From: Acuticoccus sp. MNP-M23
GTDB taxonomy: Bacteria; Pseudomonadota; Alphaproteobacteria; Rhizobiales; Amorphaceae
Length of the DNA: 64,000 nt
Assembly (NCBI RefSeq): GCF_031195445.1
Contig: NZ_CP133480.1
Coordinates: forward strand, 4,642,501-4,706,500
Direction of reading: 5' to 3'
The notes below the pieces were generated by a model. That model did not search any database, had not been told where the DNA came from, and saw only the letters and a program-made list of their open reading frames with translations. The stretch's first letter is position 1. Every line of letters begins with the position of its first letter. Of the stretch, positions 16,794 through 25,233 are shown piece after piece. The translations under genes and the position numbers were made by a program.

Positions 16794-17762
16794 ATGAAAA
16801 CCTTCGGCACCATCGGCGGCAAGCCGGTCTACGAGGCAACGCTGACCGATGGCGACGTTGCCATCAGCGTTCTGTCCCACGGCGCCACCATGCGCGACTG
16901 GCGCGTGCCCGATGCCACCGGCAAGACGCAGTCGGTGATTCTCGGCTTTGACGACATCGGCCCCTACACCGACAACAAGCGGTCGTTCGGCATTCTGGCG
17001 GGGCGGATCGCCAATCGTGTGCGCGATGGCCGGTTCACAATGGACGGCACCACCTACCAGCTCGACCAGAACCAGAACGGCAACCACCTTCATGGCGGCA
17101 GCGACGGCATCGGCCGCCAGCACTGGACCATGGAGGAAGACGGCAAGAGCGTGCGCCTGACGCTGAAAAGTCCCGACGGTGCCATGGGTTATCCCGGCAA
17201 CGTCGACTTCACCTACGTCATTTCGCTGGATGGCCACACGGTGACGTTCGACATCACCGCCGTGCCGGACCGGCCGACGCCCATTGCGCCCGCAGAGCAC
17301 AATTATTACCGCCTCGGCGCGCCGCTCGCCGAACACGTGATGACAATTCCAGCCGGCCACACCACAGCCGTGGATGACGGTCTGATCCCCACCGGCGAAC
17401 TTGCCCCGGTGGACGGCACCCCGCTCGACTTCCGCCAGCCCAAGAAGATCGGCGACCAGAAAATCGACGACAATTTCTGCCTGGATGGCGCGCCCGCCTG
17501 CCGGCTGGAGACCGACGCCTACGTCCTGACGATGACGACCGACCGGCCGGGGCTACAGGTTTTTTCCGGCTTCACGCTGCCGCAATTTGAGACGGCGGGG
17601 CATGACGGAATTGTTTACGGCCCGTTCGCCGGCGTTGCGCTGGAGGCGCAAAACTACCCCGATACGGTGAACAATCCGAGCTTCGGCAACATCATCGCGA
17701 CGCCTGACAAACCCTACCGGCAGACCACCAGCGTCACGATTGTTCCGGCCGCCACGCGTTGA
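16794..17762 (+). CDS. Aldose 1-epimerase (mutarotase, GalM family)
   Basis: 322 aa, beta-sandwich galactose mutarotase family. GRIANRV is at residues 70-76; NHLHGG gives His100 (equivalent to the first active-site His). His169 sits in APAEHNYYRL, where GalM normally has TNHTYFNL, and the general base Glu is in ALEAQNYPD near residue 285. The enzyme equilibrates anomers of hexoses or uronic acids, supplying the anomer that uronate dehydrogenase oxidises. It lies 6 nt after the LysE gene and 57 nt before the aldehyde dehydrogenase. The altered second-histidine segment (AEHNYYR) may reflect a uronate rather than galactose substrate; this is inference. Confidence 0.9.
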   Translation: MKTFGTIGGKPVYEATLTDGDVAISVLSHGATMRDWRVPDATGKTQSVILGFDDIGPYTDNKRSFGILAGRIANRVRDGRFTMDGTTYQLDQNQNGNHLHGGSDGIGRQHWTMEEDGKSVRLTLKSPDGAMGYPGNVDFTYVISLDGHTVTFDITAVPDRPTPIAPAEHNYYRLGAPLAEHVMTIPAGHTTAVDDGLIPTGELAPVDGTPLDFRQPKKIGDQKIDDNFCLDGAPACRLETDAYVLTMTTDRPGLQVFSGFTLPQFETAGHDGIVYGPFAGVALEAQNYPDTVNNPSFGNIIATPDKPYRQTTSVTIVPAATR

Positions 17763-17819
17763 ATAACAAGGGGCGACGGTCTAGGTGCTAGGGCAACTGG
17801 AATTAGTCTGGAGAATTAA

Positions 17820-19259
17820 ATGGACCTTCACCAAAATCTCATCGGCGGCGAGTGGACCGAAGGGCCCGACGCTTCGGACAACATCAACCCGTCCAACACC
17901 GACGATGTGGTCGGCCGCTACACCAAGGCAGACGCAGCGCAGACGCTGAAGGCCATTGAAGCGGCCAAGGCCGCGTCCCACGCCTGGGCCCGCTCCAACC
18001 CGTCGCAGCGCCACGCGGTCCTCTCCGCTGCGGCCAAAGAGATCTTCGCCCGCAAGGAAGAGCTTGGCGACCTTCTGGCCCGCGAAGAAGGCAAGACGCT
18101 GGCCGAAGGCATCGGCGAAGCCGGCCGCGCCGGGCAGATCTTCGACTTCTTCGCCGGCGAGACCATGCGCCTTGCAGGCGACACGCTCCCCTCGATCCGC
18201 CCCGGTGTCGAGATCGACATCACGCGCGAGCCGATGGGCGTCGTCGGCATCATCACGCCGTGGAACTTCCCCATCGCCATTCCGGCGTGGAAGATTGCGC
18301 CGGCGCTCTGCTACGGCAACACCGTCGTCTTCAAGCCGGCCGACCTCGTTCCGGGCTGCGCCTGGGCCATCGCCGACATCCTGAAGCGCGCCGGCCTGCC
18401 GGACGGTGTCCTCAACCTCGTCATGGGCCGCGGTTCGGTCGTCGGCGAAGCGATGCTGGACAGCAAGGACATTGACGCGATCTCCTTCACCGGCTCGGTT
18501 GCCACCGGCAAGCACGTGGCGGCCAAGTGCGCCGAGCACATGCGCAAGTGCCAGCTTGAGATGGGCGGCAAGAACCCCCTCATCGTGCTCGACGATGCCA
18601 ACCTCGACATCGCGGTCGACTGCGCCGTCAACGGTGCATACTTCTCCACCGGCCAGCGTTGCACCGCCTCCTCGCGCCTGATCGTGACCGAAGGCATTCA
18701 CGACAAGTTCGTGGCCGCAACCATCGAGAAGCTGAAGTCGCTCTCCATCGATGACGCGCGCAAGAAGGGCACGCACATCGGCCCCGTGGTCGACCAGAAG
18801 CAGCTCGAAACCGATCTCAAATACATCGACATCGGCAAGAACGAGGACAACGCCAACCTCGCCTGGGGTGGTGACATCCTCAACCGCGAGACGCCGGGCT
18901 TCTACCTCCAGCCGGCGCTGTTCACCGAGACGACGAATTCCATGCGGATCAACCGCGAAGAAATCTTCGGCCCGGTCGCGACCGTGCTGAAGGCGAAGGA
19001 CTATGACGAGGCGCTGGCCCTTGCCAACGACACCCCGTTCGGTCTGTCGTCGGGCATCTGCACCACTAGCCTCAAATATGCGTCCGACTTCAAGCGCAAT
19101 GCCGAGGCCGGCATGGTGATGGTGAACCTCGCCACCGCAGGCGTCGATCCGCACGTGCCGTTCGGTGGCCGCAAGGGCTCCTCCTACGGCCCGCGCGAAC
19201 AGGGCCGGTACGCGGCGGAGTTCTACACCACCGTCAAGACCGCCTACACGCTGCCGTGA
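17820..19259 (+). CDS. NAD(P)-dependent aldehyde dehydrogenase, probable 2-oxoglutarate semialdehyde (2,5-dioxovalerate) dehydrogenase
   Basis: 479 aa. Catalytic residues are complete: Asn149 (TPWNFP), Lys172 (FKPAD), Glu247 (LEMGGKNP) and nucleophile Cys281 (GQRCTASS). The overall sequence style and the EEGKTLAEG, FDFFAGE and FGGRKGSSYGPREQG blocks fit the alpha-ketoglutaric semialdehyde dehydrogenase group used in uronate, arabinose and hydroxyproline catabolism, rather than betaine aldehyde or succinate semialdehyde types. A weak purine-rich stretch (CTGGAGAATTAA) precedes the ATG. The next gene starts within its stop (TGATG). In the inferred pathway it makes 2-oxoglutarate from the product of the DapA-family dehydratase at 35.4 kb, feeding the TCA cycle near icd. 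Confidence 0.88.
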   Translation: MDLHQNLIGGEWTEGPDASDNINPSNTDDVVGRYTKADAAQTLKAIEAAKAASHAWARSNPSQRHAVLSAAAKEIFARKEELGDLLAREEGKTLAEGIGEAGRAGQIFDFFAGETMRLAGDTLPSIRPGVEIDITREPMGVVGIITPWNFPIAIPAWKIAPALCYGNTVVFKPADLVPGCAWAIADILKRAGLPDGVLNLVMGRGSVVGEAMLDSKDIDAISFTGSVATGKHVAAKCAEHMRKCQLEMGGKNPLIVLDDANLDIAVDCAVNGAYFSTGQRCTASSRLIVTEGIHDKFVAATIEKLKSLSIDDARKKGTHIGPVVDQKQLETDLKYIDIGKNEDNANLAWGGDILNRETPGFYLQPALFTETTNSMRINREEIFGPVATVLKAKDYDEALALANDTPFGLSSGICTTSLKYASDFKRNAEAGMVMVNLATAGVDPHVPFGGRKGSSYGPREQGRYAAEFYTTVKTAYTLP

Positions 19260-20017
19260 TGGTGGATGCCGAACGCCTTTCCGCGGCGTTTCGCGGCGAG
19301 GGGCGGCTCGAGGCTCTCGAGTCCCCGCCCCAGACCGTGGACGCTGCCTATGCGTTGCAGGACGCCGTGCGCGAGGCGATCGGCAAGCCCATTGTCGGCT
19401 GGAAGGTGGCGCAGACCACGGCCAGGGCGCAGGCCGCAGCCGGGATCGAAGCGCCCACGGTCGCCCCTCTTCTGGAGGGGATGATCGTGCCCGCCGACAC
19501 CGTGTTTCCCTCCGGCCGTTTCTATCGGCCGGAGGTGGAGGCGGAAATTGCGCTGGAACTGCGCCGCGCAATTACCGCCCCGCTTTCCGGCGGCGATCTT
19601 GTGGACCGGCTCGCCGGTGTCCGCCTTGCCATCGAGGTGGCCGACAGCCGCTATACGGACAAGCCGTCCATGGGCGCGAAGGCCGTGATTGCGGACATGA
19701 ACTCCTGCGGTGCGCTTGTGGTCGGCCCGTTGCTGGACCTCGGCGAATTTTCCGGCGCCGCCGAAGGCGACGTCCTGATGCGCCTTGGCGATGGCACCAC
19801 CGTCCCGGCCCTTCCGGCCGACATGCGCCCCAAGCCCATCGAAGTCCTGGAATTTCTGGTGCGCTTCGTCATCGACCGCGGGCACACCCTGCCCGCCGGC
19901 TGCATCATCACGACAGGCACGCACACGGCACCCACCGTGTCCGGCCCCGGCGTCATCACCGCCGACTTCAGAACGACAGGCAAGGTCAACGCGCGCCTCT
20001 CCGCAGCGCACGGCTGA
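19259..20017 (+). CDS. 2-keto-4-pentenoate hydratase / FAH-superfamily protein
   Basis: 252 aa, a MhpD-like member of the fumarylacetoacetate hydrolase fold. The metal-binding acidic motif is in PEVEAEIALEL (residues 91-101), with GWKVAQT near 47-53 as the conserved lysine segment and the C-terminal TGTHTAP typical of hydratases. The ATG at 19259 shares one base with the previous stop; a GTG one codon earlier is also possible. Position at the end of a uronate operon suggests handling of a 2-keto-3-deoxy sugar acid or decarboxylation/hydration of a dienoate, but no defined step of the uronate route strictly needs it. Confidence 0.82.
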   Translation: MVDAERLSAAFRGEGRLEALESPPQTVDAAYALQDAVREAIGKPIVGWKVAQTTARAQAAAGIEAPTVAPLLEGMIVPADTVFPSGRFYRPEVEAEIALELRRAITAPLSGGDLVDRLAGVRLAIEVADSRYTDKPSMGAKAVIADMNSCGALVVGPLLDLGEFSGAAEGDVLMRLGDGTTVPALPADMRPKPIEVLEFLVRFVIDRGHTLPAGCIITTGTHTAPTVSGPGVITADFRTTGKVNARLSAAHG

Positions 20018-20033
20018 CAGCGCCGGCTGCCGC

Positions 20034-20861
20034 TCAGTCTTCCGGCGGCAGCTTCGGCTTGGACGCCTCCCGCTTGGCGGCGGCATCCCGCTTGCCGGTG
20101 CCTGCGGGCGTCGTTCGGTCCAGATGCGCCAGCACGCCGCGCATCGTGCGAACCTGCTGACGGTCCCAATTGGCATCGGACAGGACGAGCCGCAGGTTGC
20201 GCGACAGCTTGTCGGCCAGATTTTCGGGCCGGAAATAGCCTTTCGGCTTCAGCATCGCCACCAGATGCTCCCACAGGCCCGCAATATCCTCGCGCGTGGC
20301 CGGCGGATGCTGCGGCGGCGGGCTCGGCGCCACCCCATGCACCGCGCGGCGCCACTCATAGCTCATCAGCAAGACGGATTGAGCAATGTTGAGCGATGCG
20401 AACGCCGGATCCACCGGGAACGTCACGATGATGTTGGCGCGGGCCACCTCGTCATTTTCCAGCCCCCATTTCTCACGGCCGAACAGGATACCCGTCGCGT
20501 TGCCGGCGGCCGCCACCTGGCACAGTTCGGCCAGACCGTCCGCGGGGCCTTCCACGCGCTTGGTAATGTCCCGCCCCCGGCGCGTGGTCGCGATGACGAA
20601 ATTGAGGTCGGCGATCGCATCGTCGAGCGTGTCGAACACCTGCGCATTGTCGATGACATGGCTGGCGCCTGCGGAGGCTGCGCCGGCGCGCTCGTTCGGC
20701 CAGCCGTCCCGCGGGGTGACGAGACGCAGGTCGGTCACGCCGAAATTGGCCATCGCTCTGGCGGCTGTGCCGATATTCTCGCCAAGCTGGGGTGAGGCCA
20801 GAATGATCGCCGGCGGGGCCACGCCTGTGGACGTCACAACTTTATCAGCGTCCCCGGTCAT
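20034..20861 (-). CDS. trmJ: tRNA (cytidine/uridine-2'-O-)-methyltransferase TrmJ-like (SpoU family)
   Basis: 275 aa, SPOUT-class RNA 2'-O-methyltransferase that modifies position 32 of certain tRNAs. Motif 1 is ILASPQLGENIGTAARAM (residues about 20-37), motif 2 is ILFGREKWGLENDE with the conserved arginine and glutamate, and motif 3 is VDPAFASLNIAQSVLL with the SLN-x-A-Q knot signature. The C-terminal lysine/arginine-rich tail (about residues 250-275) may bind RNA. It is a stand-alone housekeeping gene convergent with the FAH-family gene (16 nt apart) and divergent from icd. Confidence 0.9.
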   Translation of the reverse strand: MTGDADKVVTSTGVAPPAIILASPQLGENIGTAARAMANFGVTDLRLVTPRDGWPNERAGAASAGASHVIDNAQVFDTLDDAIADLNFVIATTRRGRDITKRVEGPADGLAELCQVAAAGNATGILFGREKWGLENDEVARANIIVTFPVDPAFASLNIAQSVLLMSYEWRRAVHGVAPSPPPQHPPATREDIAGLWEHLVAMLKPKGYFRPENLADKLSRNLRLVLSDANWDRQQVRTMRGVLAHLDRTTPAGTGKRDAAAKREASKPKLPPED

Positions 20862-20926
20862 GCTAAGCCGTGCCGAGCACGCGGCATCCGCCGCGAGACG
20901 ATTATTTCCGAACGTAAGGTCCTGGT

Positions 20927-22150
20927 ATGGCGAAGATCAAGGTGGCGAACCCCGTCGTTGAACTCGACGGGGATGAGATGACCCGCATTATTTGGGCATA
21001 TATCAAAGATAAACTGATCCACCCGTACCTCGATATCGATCTGGAATACTACGACCTTGGCATGGAGCACCGGGATGCCACGGACGATCAGGTGACCGTC
21101 GATGCGGCCAACGCGATCAAGCGCCACGGTGTCGGCGTCAAGTGCGCGACCATTACCCCGGACGAAGCCCGGGTGGAAGAATTCGGCCTCAAGAAGATGT
21201 ACCGTTCCCCCAACGGAACGATCCGCAACATCCTTGGCGGCGTGATTTTCCGCGAGCCGATCATCTGCAAGAACGTGCCGCGGCTGGTGCCGGGCTGGAC
21301 CAAGCCGATCATCATCGGGCGCCACGCCTTCGGCGACCAGTACCGCGCGACCGACTTTGTGGTCCCCGGCCCCGGCAAGCTCACCCTCACCTTCCAGCCC
21401 GAAGGCGGCGAGCCCGAAGTCCACGACGTGTACGACTACAAGGAATCCGGCGTTGCGATGGCGATGTACAACATCGACCCGTCGATCCGCGATTTCGCCC
21501 GCGCCTCGCTGAACTACGGCCTCCTGCGCGGCTACCCGGTCTACATGTCCACCAAGAACACGATCATGAAAGCCTATGACGGCCGCTTCAAGGACATCTT
21601 CCAGGAGATCTACGAGAAGGAATTCAAGGCCGAGTTCGAAAAGAAGGGCCTCACCTACGAGCACCGCCTGATCGACGACATGGTCGCCTCCGCCATGAAG
21701 TGGTCCGGCGGCTACGTCTGGGCCTGCAAGAACTACGACGGCGACGTCCAGTCCGACACGGTGGCCCAGGGCTTCGGTTCGCTCGGCCTGATGACCTCCG
21801 TGCTGATGACGCCGGACGGCGACACGGTGGAAGCGGAAGCCGCCCACGGCACCGTCACACGCCACTACCGCCAGCACGAGCGCGGCGAGCAGACCTCCAC
21901 CAACTCCACCGCCTCGATCTTCGCGTGGTCCCGCGGCCTCGCCCACCGCGCCAAGCTCGACGACAATGACGCGCTGATGGAGTTTGCCCGCACCCTCGAG
22001 ACCGCCACGGTCGGCGCCATCGAGAGCGGCCACATGACCAAGGATCTCGCGCTCCTCGTCGGCGCCGACCAGAAGTGGGAATCGACCACCGGCTTCCTCG
22101 ACAGCGTTGCGGCCCGGCTGGAGAAGGAGATGGGCATCTCCGCCAGCTAG
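20927..22150 (+). CDS. icd: NADP-dependent isocitrate dehydrogenase
   Basis: 407 aa, the eukaryote-like homodimeric NADP-IDH (subfamily II) usual in alphaproteobacteria. It starts [18 protein letters not shown] and has the substrate loop [12 protein letters not shown] (residues about 95-106) and the metal/cofactor stretch [25 protein letters not shown]. The coenzyme-binding loop is [13 protein letters not shown] (NADP type). Catalyses oxidative decarboxylation of isocitrate to 2-oxoglutarate in the TCA cycle. It has its own promoter region shared with trmJ (65 nt) and ends in a strong intrinsic terminator, so it is monocistronic. Confidence 0.97.
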   Translation: MAKIKVANPVVELDGDEMTRIIWAYIKDKLIHPYLDIDLEYYDLGMEHRDATDDQVTVDAANAIKRHGVGVKCATITPDEARVEEFGLKKMYRSPNGTIRNILGGVIFREPIICKNVPRLVPGWTKPIIIGRHAFGDQYRATDFVVPGPGKLTLTFQPEGGEPEVHDVYDYKESGVAMAMYNIDPSIRDFARASLNYGLLRGYPVYMSTKNTIMKAYDGRFKDIFQEIYEKEFKAEFEKKGLTYEHRLIDDMVASAMKWSGGYVWACKNYDGDVQSDTVAQGFGSLGLMTSVLMTPDGDTVEAEAAHGTVTRHYRQHERGEQTSTNSTASIFAWSRGLAHRAKLDDNDALMEFARTLETATVGAIESGHMTKDLALLVGADQKWESTTGFLDSVAARLEKEMGISAS

Positions 22151-22190
22151 GCGATTTGCGGCCTCAGGGCCAGCATCCCGGCGATGTTTG

Positions 22191-22227
22191 AAGGGCGAGC
22201 TGCTGCGGCGGCTCGCCCTTCTTTTTT
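22191..22227 (+). terminator. Rho-independent terminator of icd
   Basis: A 10-bp perfect inverted repeat (AAGGGCGAGC / GCTCGCCCTT) with a 10-nt loop is followed by CTTTTTT, 40 nt downstream of the icd stop. This is the clearest intrinsic terminator in the window. It also marks the left edge of the lower-GC stretch. Confidence 0.92.
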
Positions 22228-22246
22228 CTGGCAATCCGCTGCGTGG

Positions 22247-22798
22247 TCAGGGGTGGATGAATACCGTCCGATCGATCCGCAGGGTCTCGCCGTGCAGGGT
22301 CTTCAGCTCCAGCGGGAACGGCGGCCTTGCCAGAACCACGATGCCGCCCCCGTGCTCCAGCGGGTTGGTGACGACACAGCGGCCATCGCCGGCATCGCGC
22401 CTGTTCCGCGCTGCGATCGGCGGCTGGGCGACCTCTGCCCGAAATTTCGGGATCAGCGCCTGGATCTCTGCCTCGATGGTGCACCGGAGCGTGCTGTCCT
22501 GATCCAGCCGCTCCAGGTAGCCGGCGATCTGACGCGCAGTCTCGAAATGGCTGATGCGCTGGCGGAAGGTGTCGGATCGGACGAGGCCGCCGACGATGAC
22601 GGTGAGGAATTCCACCGTCATATCCTGCGCGAACGGCCAGGGGCTGCTGCTGGCCCGTGCCTCACCGAAGAAAACGGCGAGGAGGCGCCCCCATTCGACC
22701 CGCACGCTCTCGTCAGGGATTTGCAACGGAACATCGCAAAACTCGGCGTCGAATCTTTCACCGGATAGGCTTTGGTACTTGGTGTTGATGTAGTTCAT
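22247..22798 (-). CDS. Hypothetical protein
   Basis: About 183 aa, soluble, with no signal peptide or membrane helix. I recognise no family. The N-terminus (MNYINTKYQSLSGERFDAE) is polar, the middle is helical, and the end is beta-like (FPLELKTLHGETLRIDRTVF). ATG at 22798 is preceded by AAGGG 7 nt upstream, a good ribosome binding site; a GTG two codons earlier is less well placed. It converges on the icd terminator. GC content of the coding part is near that of the neighbourhood, but its 5' flank is AT-rich, so it may have arrived with the element remnants that follow. Confidence 0.6.
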   Translation of the reverse strand: MNYINTKYQSLSGERFDAEFCDVPLQIPDESVRVEWGRLLAVFFGEARASSSPWPFAQDMTVEFLTVIVGGLVRSDTFRQRISHFETARQIAGYLERLDQDSTLRCTIEAEIQALIPKFRAEVAQPPIAARNRRDAGDGRCVVTNPLEHGGGIVVLARPPFPLELKTLHGETLRIDRTVFIHP

Positions 22799-23108
22799 AC
22801 ACACACGCCCTTATGTATCGCGTTGCCAGCGCCGCCATGACTTTCGGCTGTATTTCAACCTTTCGAAAATGGCACCACAAGCTTACACCGCCTTCGGTTG
22901 AATTTTCCAAGCGAATAAGTCCCCAAAAATCAAAAAATACATATGTGGGAACTTAATTTTCACCGTTTCAACATAACTAATAACGCGAATTCTGCATATT
23001 TTTACATTTGACATCTATTTGCCTCCTTGCTCAAGTCTTTGCACGACGCCACACAGACGCTCAATGACGCAAGTCATTCATTTTTATTTGCAAAAGGTCG
23101 CTCACAAC
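22799..23108. other. AT-rich intergenic region
   Basis: 310 bases, markedly AT-richer than the rest of the window, especially 22900-23060 where several A/T runs occur. No convincing gene. It probably holds the divergent promoters of the hypothetical gene (minus) and the ribbon-helix-helix gene (plus). Its base composition suggests acquired DNA. Confidence 0.55.
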
Positions 23109-23375
23109 ATGGTCACGAACACTGAGCATAGTACACGGCTCCATAAATCCCGCAGTGATATGGCCTCTGAATACGCGGAATTTGAGCAGTTGCCATCGGA
23201 TCGACCGTCGACGAAACGTCTAAGCCTCGATGTTCCTGCCGAACTTCATACGCGCTTCAAGACATCGTGCAGCGCTACGGGTCGCAAGATGGCAAATGAA
23301 CTGATGCGATTCGTTCTGGAACGAACGGAAGAACTTGAGATTGAGGCTGCAGAAGCGAGAAAACCACGGCGTTAG
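23109..23375 (+). CDS. Small ribbon-helix-helix DNA-binding protein (ParG/antitoxin-like)
   Basis: 88 aa from ATG 23109. The C-terminal 45 residues have the ribbon-helix-helix pattern: a short beta strand KRLSLDVPAEL, then helix A (HTRFKTSCSATG) and helix B (KMANELMRFVLERTEEL). Such proteins are plasmid partition factors of the ParG type, antitoxins, or small repressors. The polar N-terminal 45 residues look unstructured, as in ParG. AAAGG lies about 12 nt before the chosen start; an upstream ATG at 23064 would add 15 residues. No toxin, ParA or other partner is adjacent, so its role is open. It lies in the low-GC stretch with transposon remnants, suggesting a relic of a mobile element. Confidence 0.68.
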   Translation: MVTNTEHSTRLHKSRSDMASEYAEFEQLPSDRPSTKRLSLDVPAELHTRFKTSCSATGRKMANELMRFVLERTEELEIEAAEARKPRR

Positions 23376-23799
23376 CCGCAACTTTAATTTGCACAAATGC
23401 TGAGGCTGCGTGAGTTGATCCGCAATCCGTGCATCAACTCCCAAACGCCGAATCTGGCTCATTACTCACGCCAGGCTCTGCCCGGCCCCATTCGTCGCAC
23501 TGATTTCATATGCGCGGAAAATGAGTGCGACTTGTCCGGGGTTAAATTCAGCGGGCCTTTACTGGTGGCCGCAGGCATAGACGAACGGTCGCAATACCGT
23601 TTTACACTAACACAAAATCCATCATTTGTGGTTTTGTAGTAGTTCTCCTGTCTCTGGCCTCCCGAAGATAAAGGCAATGCGGCGAAACTACGGCGCAACG
23701 CCTCGAATTTGGCAGAAATACGACGCAAGGTCGGATTTGCACCTTTACACAACCTTCGATTGTTAATATCCAGTGTATAGCTGGTTTCCGGAGGTTGAT
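23376..23799. other. Non-coding or degraded stretch
   Basis: 424 bases without a convincing intact gene. An 8-bp inverted repeat (GAGTTGAT / ATCAACTC, 23412-23419 and 23433-23440) lies 36 nt after the ribbon-helix-helix gene and could be a weak terminator, though no T run follows. On the minus strand near 23466-23555 a short frame ending in a stop reads EFNPGQVALIFRAYE, vaguely like the middle of a serine recombinase; this is too short to call. Confidence 0.5.
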
Positions 23800-24006
23800 G
23801 TGTCTGAGCGGTTGGCCCTGAAAGAGCGGATTTGCACCGAAATCCTCTATGCCCTTCACGACTTCGGTGATGGAGCGATCACGGATCTTTCCGAAATTGC
23901 CAACGCCCTCATGCCCCTGCTCGGTAGTGGCTCCGCGGCCCACCGACCCGACATTCCGCTCTACGCCGAAATCCGCGCCGCACTCGACGCTGCGCCAAGC
24001 ACCTAA
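23800..24006 (+). CDS. Small hypothetical protein
   Basis: About 68 aa from GTG 23800, chosen because GGAGG lies 5 nt upstream (23790-23794). The reading frame is open nine codons further but without a better signal. The product is acidic-to-neutral and mostly helical (MSERLALKERICTEILYAL...). No motif, signal peptide or membrane helix is seen and I do not recognise it. It sits alone between the ribbon-helix-helix gene and the truncated cupin gene. Confidence 0.5.
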   Translation: MSERLALKERICTEILYALHDFGDGAITDLSEIANALMPLLGSGSAAHRPDIPLYAEIRAALDAAPST

Positions 24007-24111
24007 TTCTGGCGGCGCACCCATCGCCGGCTGTCACCGGACACAAACCATCACCCCCACCCACCGGTGCGCATGGTCCGGGAAAGCGTGCCGCGTTTGC
24101 TGCCGTCTCGC

Positions 24112-24297
24112 TCAGAGCTTGATGACGTATTCCTTGGTGGTGGTCTCGATAACCTCCCACGTGCCCTTGGAGCCTGGACGCAGGATGAAACTGTCGCCGG
24201 CTCTCACGGTCCGCGCCTCTCCCCCCTCCTCCGCGATGACGGAGTGGCCTTCGAGGACATGGCAGAACTCCCACTTTTCGTAGTGGCCGATGGGCAC
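24112..24297 (-). pseudogene. Truncated cupin-domain gene (C-terminal fragment)
   Basis: 61 codons that match the C-terminal half of a small cupin (the group near COG3450 / EutQ-like). The double strand YEKWEFCHVLEGHSVI, then GGEARTVRAGDSFILRPG and GTWEVIETTTKEYVIKL, is characteristic. Complete members are about 110-120 aa, so the first half is missing. Upstream on the same strand, in another frame, lies a transposase remnant ending around 24335; the cupin gene therefore seems to have been cut by an insertion and later decay. The GTG at 24297 preceded by GAGGG could still allow expression of the fragment, but it would lack half the barrel. Confidence 0.75.
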
Positions 24298-24334
24298 CCC
24301 TCAGGGCTGCAGGATTCCATGGCGAAGCTGGCAG

Positions 24335-24502
24335 TGAAGCCTTCAACAAACCCGGAAATGAACGCATTCTCCGCATCGATTGTGCTGACACCACCCAGCC
24401 GCAGCTCGGCCACAAGCCGGTTTTGCAGCGTCTTGTTCGCTCGTTTCGCACGCCCCTTCGCCTGCGGGGTGTTGGCGCGGATGATGTTGATCTCGCCGAG
24501 CG
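24335..24502 (-). pseudogene. Remnant of an integrase-core (DDE, ISNCY/IS481-like) transposase
   Basis: One frame on the minus strand, just after a TAG, reads ALGEINIIRANTPQAKGRAK and continues RANKTLQNRLVAELRLGGVS, then STIDAENAFISGF. This is the near-C-terminal block of rve-core transposases (typical form: anANSPQAKGRVERANrTLQDRLVKELRL.gIs). Only about 55 codons remain; the catalytic Asp residues and helix-turn-helix upstream are gone. It abuts the cupin fragment. No terminal inverted repeats could be found. The stretch upstream (24503-24635) is AT-rich and empty. Confidence 0.75.
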
Positions 24503-24635
24503 CCTAGGCAAATTGAGTTATTTTATATTGCTCGTTCAGAGTGATGATCACGTTATGTGCCAGGCGAAATATCTAGAGAAGACCTGAATAATATGCGCGT
24601 TTTTTTAGTGTCCGACACTCGATCAGGCAATGGAT

Positions 24636-25166
24636 TCATTTACCGCTTAACCAGATGCGGCTCGCAGCGATCTTGAGCGCGGCGAGGAAGTTGTTGGGGC
24701 GGCGGTCATAGCGGGTGGTAAGACCACGGAATTGTTTGATGGGGTTGAACAAGCGCCCCACCAGATTGCGGTAGCGGTAGCTAACCGGGCTGAACGGGAA
24801 GATATCCTTGCAGATGACCCCTGGCGGCATGTTGGCCCATACGCCGCACGATGCGGCATGGTCTCGGATCGCGTTCGTGTCGCAGGCGCGGTCGACGATC
24901 AGGATGTCTCTGTCGTGATTGTCCGGGACCGCATCCGGAATGCGATCCCAGATCCCAGCAGCCCGTTATCTTTCGAAGCGATTGTAGAGCCTTGTCCTCG
25001 CGCCGTAACGCTCCGGAATATCCCGCCACAAAGTGCCGGAGCGGAACCGCCGGAAAATTCCGTTGATCACCCGCCGGTCGTCAACACGCGGCACACCGCG
25101 CACCCTGGTCGGCAAGAGCGACAGAGCGATCGCGCATTCCCTGTCCGTCAGGTTGTGCAGGTCCAT
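24636..25166 (-). pseudogene. Decayed IS5-family transposase gene
   Basis: The N-terminal part (25166 to 24969) reads MDLHNLTDRECAIALSLLP and RVDDRRVINGIFRRFRSGTLWRDIPERYG, the start of IS5-group transposases. A TAA at 24966-24968 stands where these proteins have a Trp codon (RF-x-R-W-R). In the same frame the sequence continues AAGIWDRIPDAV, then jumps to DRDILIVDRACDTNAIRDHA and the C-terminus YRYRNLVGRLFNPIKQFRGL through FLAALKIAASRIWLSGK. The middle of the protein, including the first catalytic Asp region, is missing by an in-frame deletion. The copy therefore has both a premature stop and a deletion and is dead. It lies 68 nt upstream (in + coordinates, left) of the MCP gene end. Confidence 0.88.
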
Positions 25167-25233
25167 GCCCCCCTCCCAATCACGGGTCGATCCGAAACGA
25201 TAAAATTAGACCGATCATTAATGGGGCCACTCC

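Noticed and set aside
23462-23752. Possible serine-recombinase remnant on the minus strand (EFNPGQVALIFRAYE)
   Set aside because: Only about 15 residues of weak likeness, no catalytic region, and a stop soon after; could be chance.
24607-24619. Short palindrome AGTGTC-C-GACACT next to a T run
   Set aside because: Loop of one base is too small for a hairpin, and it does not match a terminal inverted repeat at the other side of the IS5-family remnant.
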